Made by a program: the position numbers and the translations under genes | In this document: positions 9,951 through 16,196 of the stretch, one piece after another | How positions within the stretch are numbered: the stretch's first letter is position 1 | Layout: each line of letters starts with the position of its first letter | Notes under the pieces: model-generated | Databases searched by the model: none | Seen by the model: the letters and a program-made list of their open reading frames with translations, nothing else | What the model was told of the DNA's origin: nothing | Assembly: GCA_947495075.1 (NCBI GenBank) | Contig: CANLXH010000002.1 | Location: 558,001-622,000 of the forward strand | Length of the DNA stretch: 64,000 nucleotides | From: an uncultured Croceitalea sp. | GTDB taxonomy: Bacteria > Bacteroidota > Bacteroidia > Flavobacteriales > Flavobacteriaceae | Reading direction: 5' to 3'

Positions 9951-9982
9951 AGAATGCTTAAATTCAGTCTTTAAGCATTTTA
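9951..9982 (+). terminator. Hairpin, probable terminator
   Basis: AATGCTTAAA (9953-9962) is exactly complementary to TTTAAGCATT (9970-9979) with a 7-base loop, followed by TTTT-like sequence. It ends only 9 bases before the aminotransferase ATG, so it could also act as a leader structure for that gene. Confidence 0.55.
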
Positions 9983-9988
9983 AGAATC

Positions 9989-11134
9989 ATGATTCAGCAT
10001 AATTCCAAATTACCAAATGTTGGTACTACAATTTTTACTGTTATGGGGAAATTGGCGAATGAACATAATGCCGTAAACTTATCTCAAGGGTTTCCAAATT
10101 TTGGTGCGGACCCTAAGTTATTGCAGTTGGTTGATGAGGCTATGAAAAATGGTCTTAACCAGTATGCTCCAATGCAAGGCATTTATTCTCTCAGGGAGAT
10201 TATCGCTGAAAAGATTGAAACCCTTTATAACAAAGCTTACCATCCAAAACATGAAATTACCATAACCGCTGGTGCAACACAAGCCATTTTTACAGCTATA
10301 GCAGCTTTTGTAAGAACTGATGATGAAGTAATTGTCCTAAAACCAGCTTATGATTGTTACGAACCGGCTATTGAACTAGTTGGGGGGAAAATAGTACCAC
10401 TACAATTAGGAGGAAAAGGTTTTAAAGTGAATTGGGAGGAGTTTAAATCCAAGCTTACGGATAAAACTAAAATGATTATCATAAATACTCCGCATAACCC
10501 TAGTGGAACTATTTTCTCTTCATCAGATATGCGTGAGCTTTCTAAAATCCTAAAAGACACTAATATCATTTTATTAAGCGATGAAGTCTATGAACATATT
10601 GTCTTTGATAAGCAATCCCATGAAAGTGTAGCAAAATATCCAGACTTGGCAAATCGCAGTTTACTATGCGCTTCTTTTGGAAAGACTTTTCATGTTACTG
10701 GATGGAAGTTAGGCTATATTGCTGGTCCAAAAGCCTTAATGGAAGAGTTTCAAAAAGTGCATCAATACAATGTGTTCTGTATTAACCATCCCATGCAGAA
10801 AGGTATTGCCAACTATTTAAAAAAACCAAACCACTATCTAGAATTAAATAATTTTTATCAGGAAAAGCGGGACTATTTTTTAAAAGCTATAGCGTCTTCT
10901 CGGTTTAAATTTACACCTTCTGCTGGCACTTATTTTCAGGTGGTTGATTATTCTAATATCACAACGGAAAGTGATATAGCATTTTCAAAACGACTAATCA
11001 CAGAGCATAAAATTGCTAGCATTCCGTTATCAGTATTTAATTTAAACAACGCGGACAACCATCAACTGAGATTCTGCTTTGCAAAAACCGTAGAAACTTT
11101 GAATACAGCTGCTGAAGTAATTAACAATATTTAA
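9989..11134 (+). CDS. Methionine aminotransferase (PLP, class I/II)
   Basis: A 381-residue fold-type I PLP aminotransferase closely resembling YbdL-type methionine/kynurenine aminotransferases. Visible signatures are NLSQGFPNFGAD at the N terminus, QYAPMQGIYSLRE, the PLP-phosphate region TITAGATQAIF, NTPHNPSGTIF, DEVYEHIVFD and the Schiff-base lysine in SFGKTFHVTGWKLGY. The C-terminal Arg that binds the substrate carboxylate is in LRFCFAK. It should convert methionine and a 2-oxoacid in the cytoplasm, with a role in methionine salvage or amino-acid balance. Its stop overlaps the stop of the convergent regulator gene by 4 bases. The exact amino acid preference is inferred from family resemblance. 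Confidence 0.85.
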   Translation: MIQHNSKLPNVGTTIFTVMGKLANEHNAVNLSQGFPNFGADPKLLQLVDEAMKNGLNQYAPMQGIYSLREIIAEKIETLYNKAYHPKHEITITAGATQAIFTAIAAFVRTDDEVIVLKPAYDCYEPAIELVGGKIVPLQLGGKGFKVNWEEFKSKLTDKTKMIIINTPHNPSGTIFSSSDMRELSKILKDTNIILLSDEVYEHIVFDKQSHESVAKYPDLANRSLLCASFGKTFHVTGWKLGYIAGPKALMEEFQKVHQYNVFCINHPMQKGIANYLKKPNHYLELNNFYQEKRDYFLKAIASSRFKFTPSAGTYFQVVDYSNITTESDIAFSKRLITEHKIASIPLSVFNLNNADNHQLRFCFAKTVETLNTAAEVINNI

Positions 11135-11832
11135 GCAGTCATCTGTTTTTTAACAACATGATATACTTCAATAATATCAGAAATTTGTACTTCGAAATTA
11201 CTGTATTCAGGAGATTTGTTTAAACTTTCGCAATAGATGGTCTCTTTCCTAGCATTATATCCTGTAATTCGTTTACAGATAATCCTATCCTTACATACTA
11301 CAATAGCTATTTTGTTCAATACAGCATCCATTTCATTTGCATCAACCAATAAACCTAAAACAATCGTTTTATTTGGAATGGCTTCCAAAGTACCATCATT
11401 CATTGAATCACCACTGACTTCAAAGGCTAAATAGGCTCCATCTTCAATAAAGTCTACTATAAAACCTATTTGAAAAGTATCCTTTAAACTATCCTTATCA
11501 GCACCACTACCTACAAATCCTTTTTGTTGTTCAACAGCAAGTAAGGGCGCCATAATTAAGAACTTACCATATTCCAATGGGTAAAAGATATTCCCATAGC
11601 GGGAAAATGCTCTTTTTTTAGAATACATTAATTCTTCCTCATTAACTTCATACAAATACAATTCTGCAATACTTAGATCAAAAAAAGTCGCTATTTTATT
11701 AAGATTCTTGATTGGGATGTTTGCTTCTCTCTTCTCATAAAGCTGTATTGTACGCAAGCTTACCCCGATTTCTTTGGCCAAATCTGTTTGACTAATATTT
11801 TTTTTACGCCTCAGTTGCTTTAATATAAACAT
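11131..11832 (-). CDS. XRE-family regulator with LexA-like S24 domain
   Basis: A 233-residue regulator. Residues 1-60 are an XRE helix-turn-helix (SQTDLAKEIGVSLRTIQLYEK). Residues 95-230 are an S24 peptidase-like domain with the Ser of EVSGDSMNDG and the Lys of CKRITG in the expected places. Related Bacteroidota proteins carry an Ala-Gly dipeptide at the cleavage loop; here the matching place reads QQKGF, that is Lys-Gly, so self-cleavage is doubtful. It is divergent from a small gene across a region with perfect palindromes, suggesting that it represses itself and that gene. No phage genes are nearby, so it is a chromosomal or remnant regulator. The signal it senses is unknown. Confidence 0.85.
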   Translation of the reverse strand: MFILKQLRRKKNISQTDLAKEIGVSLRTIQLYEKREANIPIKNLNKIATFFDLSIAELYLYEVNEEELMYSKKRAFSRYGNIFYPLEYGKFLIMAPLLAVEQQKGFVGSGADKDSLKDTFQIGFIVDFIEDGAYLAFEVSGDSMNDGTLEAIPNKTIVLGLLVDANEMDAVLNKIAIVVCKDRIICKRITGYNARKETIYCESLNKSPEYSNFEVQISDIIEVYHVVKKQMTA

Positions 11833-11848
11833 AATATCGTAAATTGTG

Positions 11849-11911
11849 TAATATTATTGCGCATTAATTTATTTTATGTAATAAATACGTATTTATCTGT
11901 AATTGGATTAC
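11849..11911. promoter_or_regulatory. Cluster of palindromes in the XRE-S24/small-gene intergenic region
   Basis: Three inverted repeats lie in 63 bases: TAATATTA (11849-11856), the perfect 16-mer ATAAATACGTATTTAT (11881-11896) and GTAAT-tgg-ATTAC (11899-11911). They sit between divergent genes, where a dimeric repressor would bind. That the XRE-S24 protein binds them is inference. Confidence 0.55.
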
Positions 11912-12001
11912 AAACAAATATAGAGAAATAGGGATTGATCTGTTGTTTTAATATATAAAGTGTTCTTAATCAATTGTATGGGTCTACTAAAAAACTGTGG
12001 T

Positions 12002-12298
12002 ATGATCATTAAAAGTGAGAATATATTTCTCGAAGAGGATTATGGAAAACCCATTAGTGAAAAGTTATCCATAATCTTGCGACGTTATATCTCAAAAGAT
12101 GATTTTGCTAATGTCGCTATCAGAAGTAATGTTAGCTTTTCAACTATACGCGATGTTATTTATAGGACTAATAGTCTAACAAAGGCAAATTCTAAAGCTA
12201 TCTCACTTTTGATTTACACAGCGTTCGAAAATAGCATTGCAAAAAAATTGCAAGCTGAGGGGGATATTATATTTATGGATAATATATTGAAGTTATAG
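12002..12298 (+). CDS. Small hypothetical protein divergent from XRE-S24 regulator
   Basis: I do not recognise this protein. From the ATG at 12002 it has 98 residues (MIIKSENIFLEED...). In-frame earlier starts exist at 11978 (ATG) and 11960 (GTG), giving up to 112 residues. I prefer 12002 because the segment MFLINCMGLLKNCG reads like untranslated leader. The middle, KLSIILRRYISKDDFANVAI followed by SNVSFSTIRDVIYRTNSLTKANSK, is predicted helical and has the spacing of a short helix-turn-helix (S-x-S-T-I-R-D-V-x-x-R). It may therefore be a small DNA-binding partner. It is transcribed away from the XRE-S24 gene across palindromes and converges on the serine hydrolase gene with 12 bases between stops. 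Confidence 0.6.
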   Translation: MIIKSENIFLEEDYGKPISEKLSIILRRYISKDDFANVAIRSNVSFSTIRDVIYRTNSLTKANSKAISLLIYTAFENSIAKKLQAEGDIIFMDNILKL

Positions 12299-12310
12299 TA
12301 GCAAATTTTA

Positions 12311-13465
12311 CTATTTACCTGCAAGTGCTATTTTCCTCATAAACTCTCCTATTTTATTAGGCTCTAGCCAGCGGGTGACTACGACCAAATCATTCTCCTT
12401 ATCAATCACAATAAAATTGCCTCCAAAGCCAGCAGCATAGTATATGTTTTCTGAAAGACCCTCCCAATGACGACTTCCTTTTTTATTAAGCCACCACATA
12501 TAACCATAGTTTACATTTGGCGCTGAAGGTTCAATGGCTTTTGTAATCCATTCTTTACTAATTAATTGCTCGTCTTTCCATCTGCCATCGTTTAGAAATA
12601 GAAGTCCAAAACGAGCCATATCTTCGGTAGAAATAAACAGTCCTGCTCCAGAATGCCCTCCACCAGTAACGGACTTCATTTTTATCCCATCAATTTCTGT
12701 CCAAGCATGATTATATCCATGCCAGCGCCATGTTGTTGAGACCTCTATTTTATCCATTAAATTTTCTTTTAAAACCTTTGGTACTGGCTGTCTCCATATA
12801 TGAGTTAAAGAATACGCCAAAACATTTACACGAACATCATTATATTCCATAACGGTGCCAGGCTCTTTTGGCTTTTCAAACTTCCAATCGTCTATCCCAC
12901 CCTCTCTTGGTGGTCTATCTGCCCAATCTTTTCCTCCCCAAAGCTCTCCTGACCAAGCAGAATTTTGTTGTAGCAAATGTTCCCAAGTTATTTTTGAATT
13001 ATGGTCACCTTTAAAAGTGCCATCCCAAATATAGGTTCCAACCTTATCCTTAACATCCGCAATTAAATTTTGGTCAACAGCTAAACCTGCAACCGTAGAA
13101 AGAAAACTCTTAGTCACGCTAAAAGTCATATCTACCCTTTTAGTATCACCCCAAGAGCTTACCAAATAGCCCTTCTTTAAAATCATCCCTGCGGGGCCTC
13201 CTCGTTTTTTTGTAGGTCCTAAGATTTCATGAAAAGGCTCTCTTTCAAACCCTTTTAAAATAGCAATACGTAGGTCTTTTGAACCTGAGTATTCGTTTTC
13301 TATTGCAAACTGAACTGCTTCATTAAGTTTTTCTTGATCAATTTTAAACTTATCCGTAGCCTCTTCTTTCCAAACTTCATTTCGTTCTGGAAAATAGTAT
13401 TCTTGTGAAATACTAAAATTAAAAATCAATACTACTAGTATACAACTAAGACTAAATTTATTCAT
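12311..13465 (-). CDS. Secreted serine hydrolase (beta-lactamase/class C PBP-like)
   Basis: A 384-residue protein with a signal peptide (about residues 1-20, ending NFSISQ). It carries the SxxK nucleophile motif in FSVTKSFLST (Ser116 region) and the YxN motif in EYNDVRVN, as in AmpC-type beta-lactamases and esterase EstB. The later motif is GGHSGAGLF rather than KTG, a common variant in this family. It probably acts in the periplasm as an esterase, peptidase or amidase; drug resistance should not be inferred. It starts one base after the stop of the GNAT gene, so the two form an operon. Substrate is unknown. Confidence 0.85.
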   Translation of the reverse strand: MNKFSLSCILVVLIFNFSISQEYYFPERNEVWKEEATDKFKIDQEKLNEAVQFAIENEYSGSKDLRIAILKGFEREPFHEILGPTKKRGGPAGMILKKGYLVSSWGDTKRVDMTFSVTKSFLSTVAGLAVDQNLIADVKDKVGTYIWDGTFKGDHNSKITWEHLLQQNSAWSGELWGGKDWADRPPREGGIDDWKFEKPKEPGTVMEYNDVRVNVLAYSLTHIWRQPVPKVLKENLMDKIEVSTTWRWHGYNHAWTEIDGIKMKSVTGGGHSGAGLFISTEDMARFGLLFLNDGRWKDEQLISKEWITKAIEPSAPNVNYGYMWWLNKKGSRHWEGLSENIYYAAGFGGNFIVIDKENDLVVVTRWLEPNKIGEFMRKIALAGK

Positions 13466-13466
13466 A

Positions 13467-13982
13467 TTATAATTCTTTTCTCATTAACCAATCTGTTTGC
13501 TTATCACTACTAATATAATATGGATGCGTATCAAATTTAATGAAGCCATGCCTTTTGTAAAACCGAATAGCATCCAAATTATGTTCCCATACTCCGAGCC
13601 AAATATATTCCTTATCTTTTTTAATTACCATTTCCAGAATCTTTAAAAGGGCTTCACTCCCAAGGCTTTTTCCTTGATATTCTTTTATGATATAAATGCG
13701 TTCTAACTCTATTCCTTTCTTCTCTTTTAGTTCAGTTTGCGCATCAAACTCATTCAATTTAAAATATCCAATAAGTTTTTTATCTATATAGATAAAGAAA
13801 AAGTGAGAGGCTGTATTACATAGTTCTTTATGTATGGCCTCCAATGAAAATGCTTTACTAATATAATTCTTAAAATCAGTTGGGTCATTTTGTTTTTCAA
13901 AAGCATCGATGAAAGTTTCTCGAGAAATTTTTGAAAGAACCTTTACATCTTTCTCGCAACATTTTTGAAAATTCAGTTTCAT
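13467..13982 (-). CDS. GNAT family N-acetyltransferase
   Basis: A 171-residue acetyltransferase. The acetyl-CoA pyrophosphate-binding loop is visible as EYQGKSLGSEALLKILE, preceded by the beta-4 strand LERIYI, and followed by the typical WLGVWEHNLDAIRFYKRHGF motif B. The fold and length match single-domain GNATs. It has no signal peptide and no close specificity clue; the family acetylates amines on metabolites, antibiotics or proteins. It is the first gene of a two-gene operon with the secreted serine hydrolase. A strong terminator hairpin lies 31 bases before its start, so its promoter must be in the short space between. Confidence 0.85.
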   Translation of the reverse strand: MKLNFQKCCEKDVKVLSKISRETFIDAFEKQNDPTDFKNYISKAFSLEAIHKELCNTASHFFFIYIDKKLIGYFKLNEFDAQTELKEKKGIELERIYIIKEYQGKSLGSEALLKILEMVIKKDKEYIWLGVWEHNLDAIRFYKRHGFIKFDTHPYYISSDKQTDWLMRKEL

Positions 13983-14012
13983 AAAACTAATGTAATGTAA
14001 ATAGGAATAATG

Positions 14013-14045
14013 AAAAAAGGCGGTATCATTGATACCGCCCTTTTC
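14013..14045. terminator. Strong bidirectional intrinsic terminator
   Basis: GGCGGTATC (14019-14027) and GATACCGCC (14031-14039) form a perfect 9-bp stem with a 3-base loop. A6 lies on one side and T4 on the other. It is the second of two terminators downstream of the minus-strand scoB/small-ORF region. Confidence 0.85.
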
Positions 14046-14091
14046 TAATTTTAATATTTTAAACAGACTGCTATTTTAAATTTAGTCCATT

Positions 14092-14119
14092 AAAAAAGCC
14101 TGGCATGCCAGGCTTTTTC
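14092..14119. terminator. Strong bidirectional intrinsic terminator
   Basis: GCCTGGCATGCCAGGC (14098-14113) is a perfect palindrome, flanked by A6 and T5. It lies 19 bases beyond the stop codon of the 35-residue minus-strand ORF and is well placed to end that transcript. Between this and the next hairpin (14046-14091) I see nothing. Confidence 0.85.
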
Positions 14120-14137
14120 TTAACAATTGAATGAGTT

Positions 14138-14245
14138 TTATAACATAAAAAGCTTTTTTACTAAAAGTGCAAAGCCAGCATAAAAATCATTACGATATAC
14201 CTTGATTTCTTCTTCAATAGGCATATGGTTAAATTCTGATGTCAT
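14138..14245 (-). CDS. Small 35-residue protein (too short for usual gene finders)
   Basis: An ATG at 14245 opens a 35-codon frame ending in TAA at 14138. The product begins MTSEFNHMPIEEEIKVYRND and continues FYAGFALLVKKLFML, an acidic N-terminal half followed by an amphipathic or short hydrophobic helix with two lysines. A TAGTTTTG -7 promoter element lies on the same strand about 46 bases upstream and a perfect terminator lies just downstream, so the ORF is framed as its own transcript. Composition looks coding rather than random. I do not recognise the family. It could be a small membrane-associated peptide; homologue conservation would decide. Confidence 0.55.
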   Translation of the reverse strand: MTSEFNHMPIEEEIKVYRNDFYAGFALLVKKLFML

Positions 14246-14290
14246 GGGGTAAATTTTAAGTGGTTAATTTGGGTAAATATTTTCTAAAAT

Positions 14291-14319
14291 CAAAACTAAA
14301 CTATAACTATTAATAGTTA
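14291..14319 (-). promoter_or_regulatory. Promoter -7 element with adjacent perfect palindrome
   Basis: On the minus strand TAGTTTTG (14298-14291) matches TAnnTTTG exactly. Six bases upstream of it lies the perfect 16-base palindrome TAACTATTAATAGTTA (14304-14319), overlapping the spacer toward the -33 region, a natural operator position. No clear TTG is found at -33. It is the only named content of 14246-14392. Confidence 0.5.
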
Positions 14320-14392
14320 AAATTTATGTTGTGAATTTGAATTAGGTTGTTGTCAATAGAACGACTAGTATGTTTTATGGCTTTAATTAGTC

Positions 14393-15052
14393 TTAAATTG
14401 CCATTTCTGGAATGTCACCTTTAACCTCTAATCTACCTTCTGTTGCTCTATTAATTTCTTCTACTGTTACTCCTGGTGCTCTCTCTAATAATTTAAACCC
14501 GTCATCTGTAATCTCCAATACAGCCATATTGGTAACTATCTTCTTAACACAACCAACACCTGTTAGAGGGAGACTACATCTCTTTAGTAGTTTTGAGTCT
14601 CCAGCCTTATTGGTATGCATCATAGCTACAATGATATTTTCAGCAGATGCGACTAAATCCATTGCGCCACCCATACCTTTTACCATCTTCCCAGGGATTT
14701 TCCAATTGGCAATATCACCATTCTCAGCTACTTCCATCGCACCTAAAATAGTAAGGTCTACATGTTTACCTCTAATCATCGAAAAACTCATAGCCGAATC
14801 AAAAAAAGAAGCTCCAGGTAGTGTCGTAATGGTCTGTTTACCTGCATTAATAACATCTGCATCTTCTTCCCCTTCAAAAGGAAAAGGACCCATACCAAGC
14901 ACGCCATTCTCACTCTGAAATTCTACACTAATATCATCTCGCACAAAATTGGCAACTAGGGTTGGAATACCTATGCCGAGGTTGACATAATACCCATCTT
15001 GTACTTCTTGTGCTATTCGCTTGGCGATTCCGTTTTTATCGAGCATAATCAA
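14393..15052 (-). CDS. scoB: 3-oxoacid CoA-transferase subunit B
   Basis: A 219-residue class I CoA-transferase beta subunit. The active-site glutamate is in EFQSENGVLGMGPFP, and the N terminus has the usual GYYVNLGIGIPTLVANF. Further family signatures are INAGKQTITTLPGASFFDS and the C-terminal EIT..GFKLLERAPGVTVEEI. With subunit A it moves CoA from succinyl-CoA to acetoacetate or a similar 3-oxoacid in the cytoplasm. In most genomes the A and B genes are adjacent. Here they are separated by a broken four-helix-bundle gene, but all three are on one strand with short gaps and probably remain one operon. Confidence 0.93.
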   Translation of the reverse strand: MIMLDKNGIAKRIAQEVQDGYYVNLGIGIPTLVANFVRDDISVEFQSENGVLGMGPFPFEGEEDADVINAGKQTITTLPGASFFDSAMSFSMIRGKHVDLTILGAMEVAENGDIANWKIPGKMVKGMGGAMDLVASAENIIVAMMHTNKAGDSKLLKRCSLPLTGVGCVKKIVTNMAVLEITDDGFKLLERAPGVTVEEINRATEGRLEVKGDIPEMAI

Positions 15053-15092
15053 TGTAATAATTTATCAAAATATAATGTAATAATATTGAAAA

Positions 15093-15458
15093 TCACTTCT
15101 GACATCTCATTTGATTTTTCTTGCTTGTACTTACTATCTTATACATTATTAACCCAAGTTCATTAATACTGTTTTTTAAATCTATATTAAAAGGGTAAGT
15201 TTTAGCACTTTCACATAAAGTAAGCTAGTATTTAGTTTCTTCCAATTCTTTTAGGGCAATCTTCATTTTATGTATAAAGTCTGCTCTACTTTCAGCATTT
15301 TGAGACTCATGAACATTTGCTCCAATACTTGTTCCCGATTTTAAAAGCTGATTGGCAACTACAAATTTTCTCTCTTTCTCTAACAACTCACAAAATTCAA
15401 TAACCATAAGTGCAAAGTTGATTGATTTATCAACTACAGGATTATCTTTTTTAACCAT
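15093..15458 (-). pseudogene. Four-helix-bundle protein gene interrupted by one amber codon
   Basis: The frame from 15458 gives 77 residues ending ...KIALKELEETKY and then TAG at 15227-15225. Reading on in the same frame gives 43 more residues (LTLCESAKTYPFNIDLKNS and onward) to TGA at 15095-15093. The total of 121 codons is the normal size of the four-helix-bundle family (the 23S rRNA intervening-sequence protein family, TIGR02436-like). The family has a conserved Trp at this place (EETxYWL), so TGG has become TAG by one base change at 15226. The N-terminal half keeps family hallmarks (SGTSIGANVHESQNAES). It sits between scoA and scoB. It is either a recent nonsense mutant, a sequencing error, or a site of readthrough. 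Confidence 0.8.
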
Positions 15459-15482
15459 TGTTAGATTAGTAAATTAAATAAT

Positions 15483-16187
15483 TTATGCCGTACGAGTACG
15501 CACCGTTCGCTGTTCTATTCGTTTTTCATACTTATCTCCTTGAAAAATTCGTTGCACAAATATTCCAGGAATATGAATTTCGTTTGGGTCTAAACTACCT
15601 GCTGGAACTAACTCTTCTACCTCAGCTACTGTAATAGTCGCGGCACCGCACATAGAGGGGTTAAAATTACGAGCAGTTCCTTTAAAGATTAAGTTCCCTG
15701 CTTCGTCACCTTTCCAAGCTTTAACAAAAGAATAGTCTGCCTTAAATGCAGGCTCAAGCACATACATTTTACCATCGAACTCCCTTGTTTCTTTTCCTTC
15801 TGCTACTTCTGTTCCATAACCTGCTGGCGTATAAAAAGCCGGAAATCCTGCTTGTGCAGCTCTACATTTTTCTGCAAGTGTTCCTTGAGGAGTAAGTTCT
15901 ACTTCGAGTTCTCCACTTAACATTTGACGTTCAAACTCATCGTTTTCTCCAACATAGGAAGAAATCATTTTTTTTATTTGATGTTTTTGGAGTAGTAGGC
16001 CTAGTCCAAAATCATCCACCCCTGCATTATTGGAGATGCAGGTGATATCTTTTATTCCTAACTGTACCAGTTCTGCAATCGCATTCTCAGGAATTCCACA
16101 AAGACCAAAACCGCCCAGCATAAAAGTCATTCCGTCTTGCACTCCATGCAAAGCTTCAGAAACACTAGAAACTACTTTTTTTATCAT
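15483..16187 (-). CDS. scoA: 3-oxoacid CoA-transferase subunit A
   Basis: A 234-residue alpha subunit of a class I CoA-transferase. The CoA-binding motif [10 protein letters not shown] is near residue 26, followed by [19 protein letters not shown] and the typical [15 protein letters not shown] region. The C terminus [11 protein letters not shown] matches the family. It pairs with ScoB encoded downstream. It follows the PBP1A gene by 9 bases, so it is part of the ricT-gldH-PBP1A transcript, with the interrupted four-helix-bundle gene 24 bases after it. No defects are visible. Confidence 0.93.
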   Translation of the reverse strand: MIKKVVSSVSEALHGVQDGMTFMLGGFGLCGIPENAIAELVQLGIKDITCISNNAGVDDFGLGLLLQKHQIKKMISSYVGENDEFERQMLSGELEVELTPQGTLAEKCRAAQAGFPAFYTPAGYGTEVAEGKETREFDGKMYVLEPAFKADYSFVKAWKGDEAGNLIFKGTARNFNPSMCGAATITVAEVEELVPAGSLDPNEIHIPGIFVQRIFQGDKYEKRIEQRTVRTRTA

Positions 16188-16196
16188 CTCTTGGTA

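Noticed and set aside
11131-12298. Prophage immunity region suggested by the XRE-S24 repressor
   Set aside because: No integrase, structural or lysis genes and no attachment-site repeats were seen on either side; neighbours are ordinary metabolic genes.
12311-13465. Beta-lactamase resistance gene
   Set aside because: SxxK and YxN alone define a broad hydrolase family; the third motif is not KTG and there is no resistance context.
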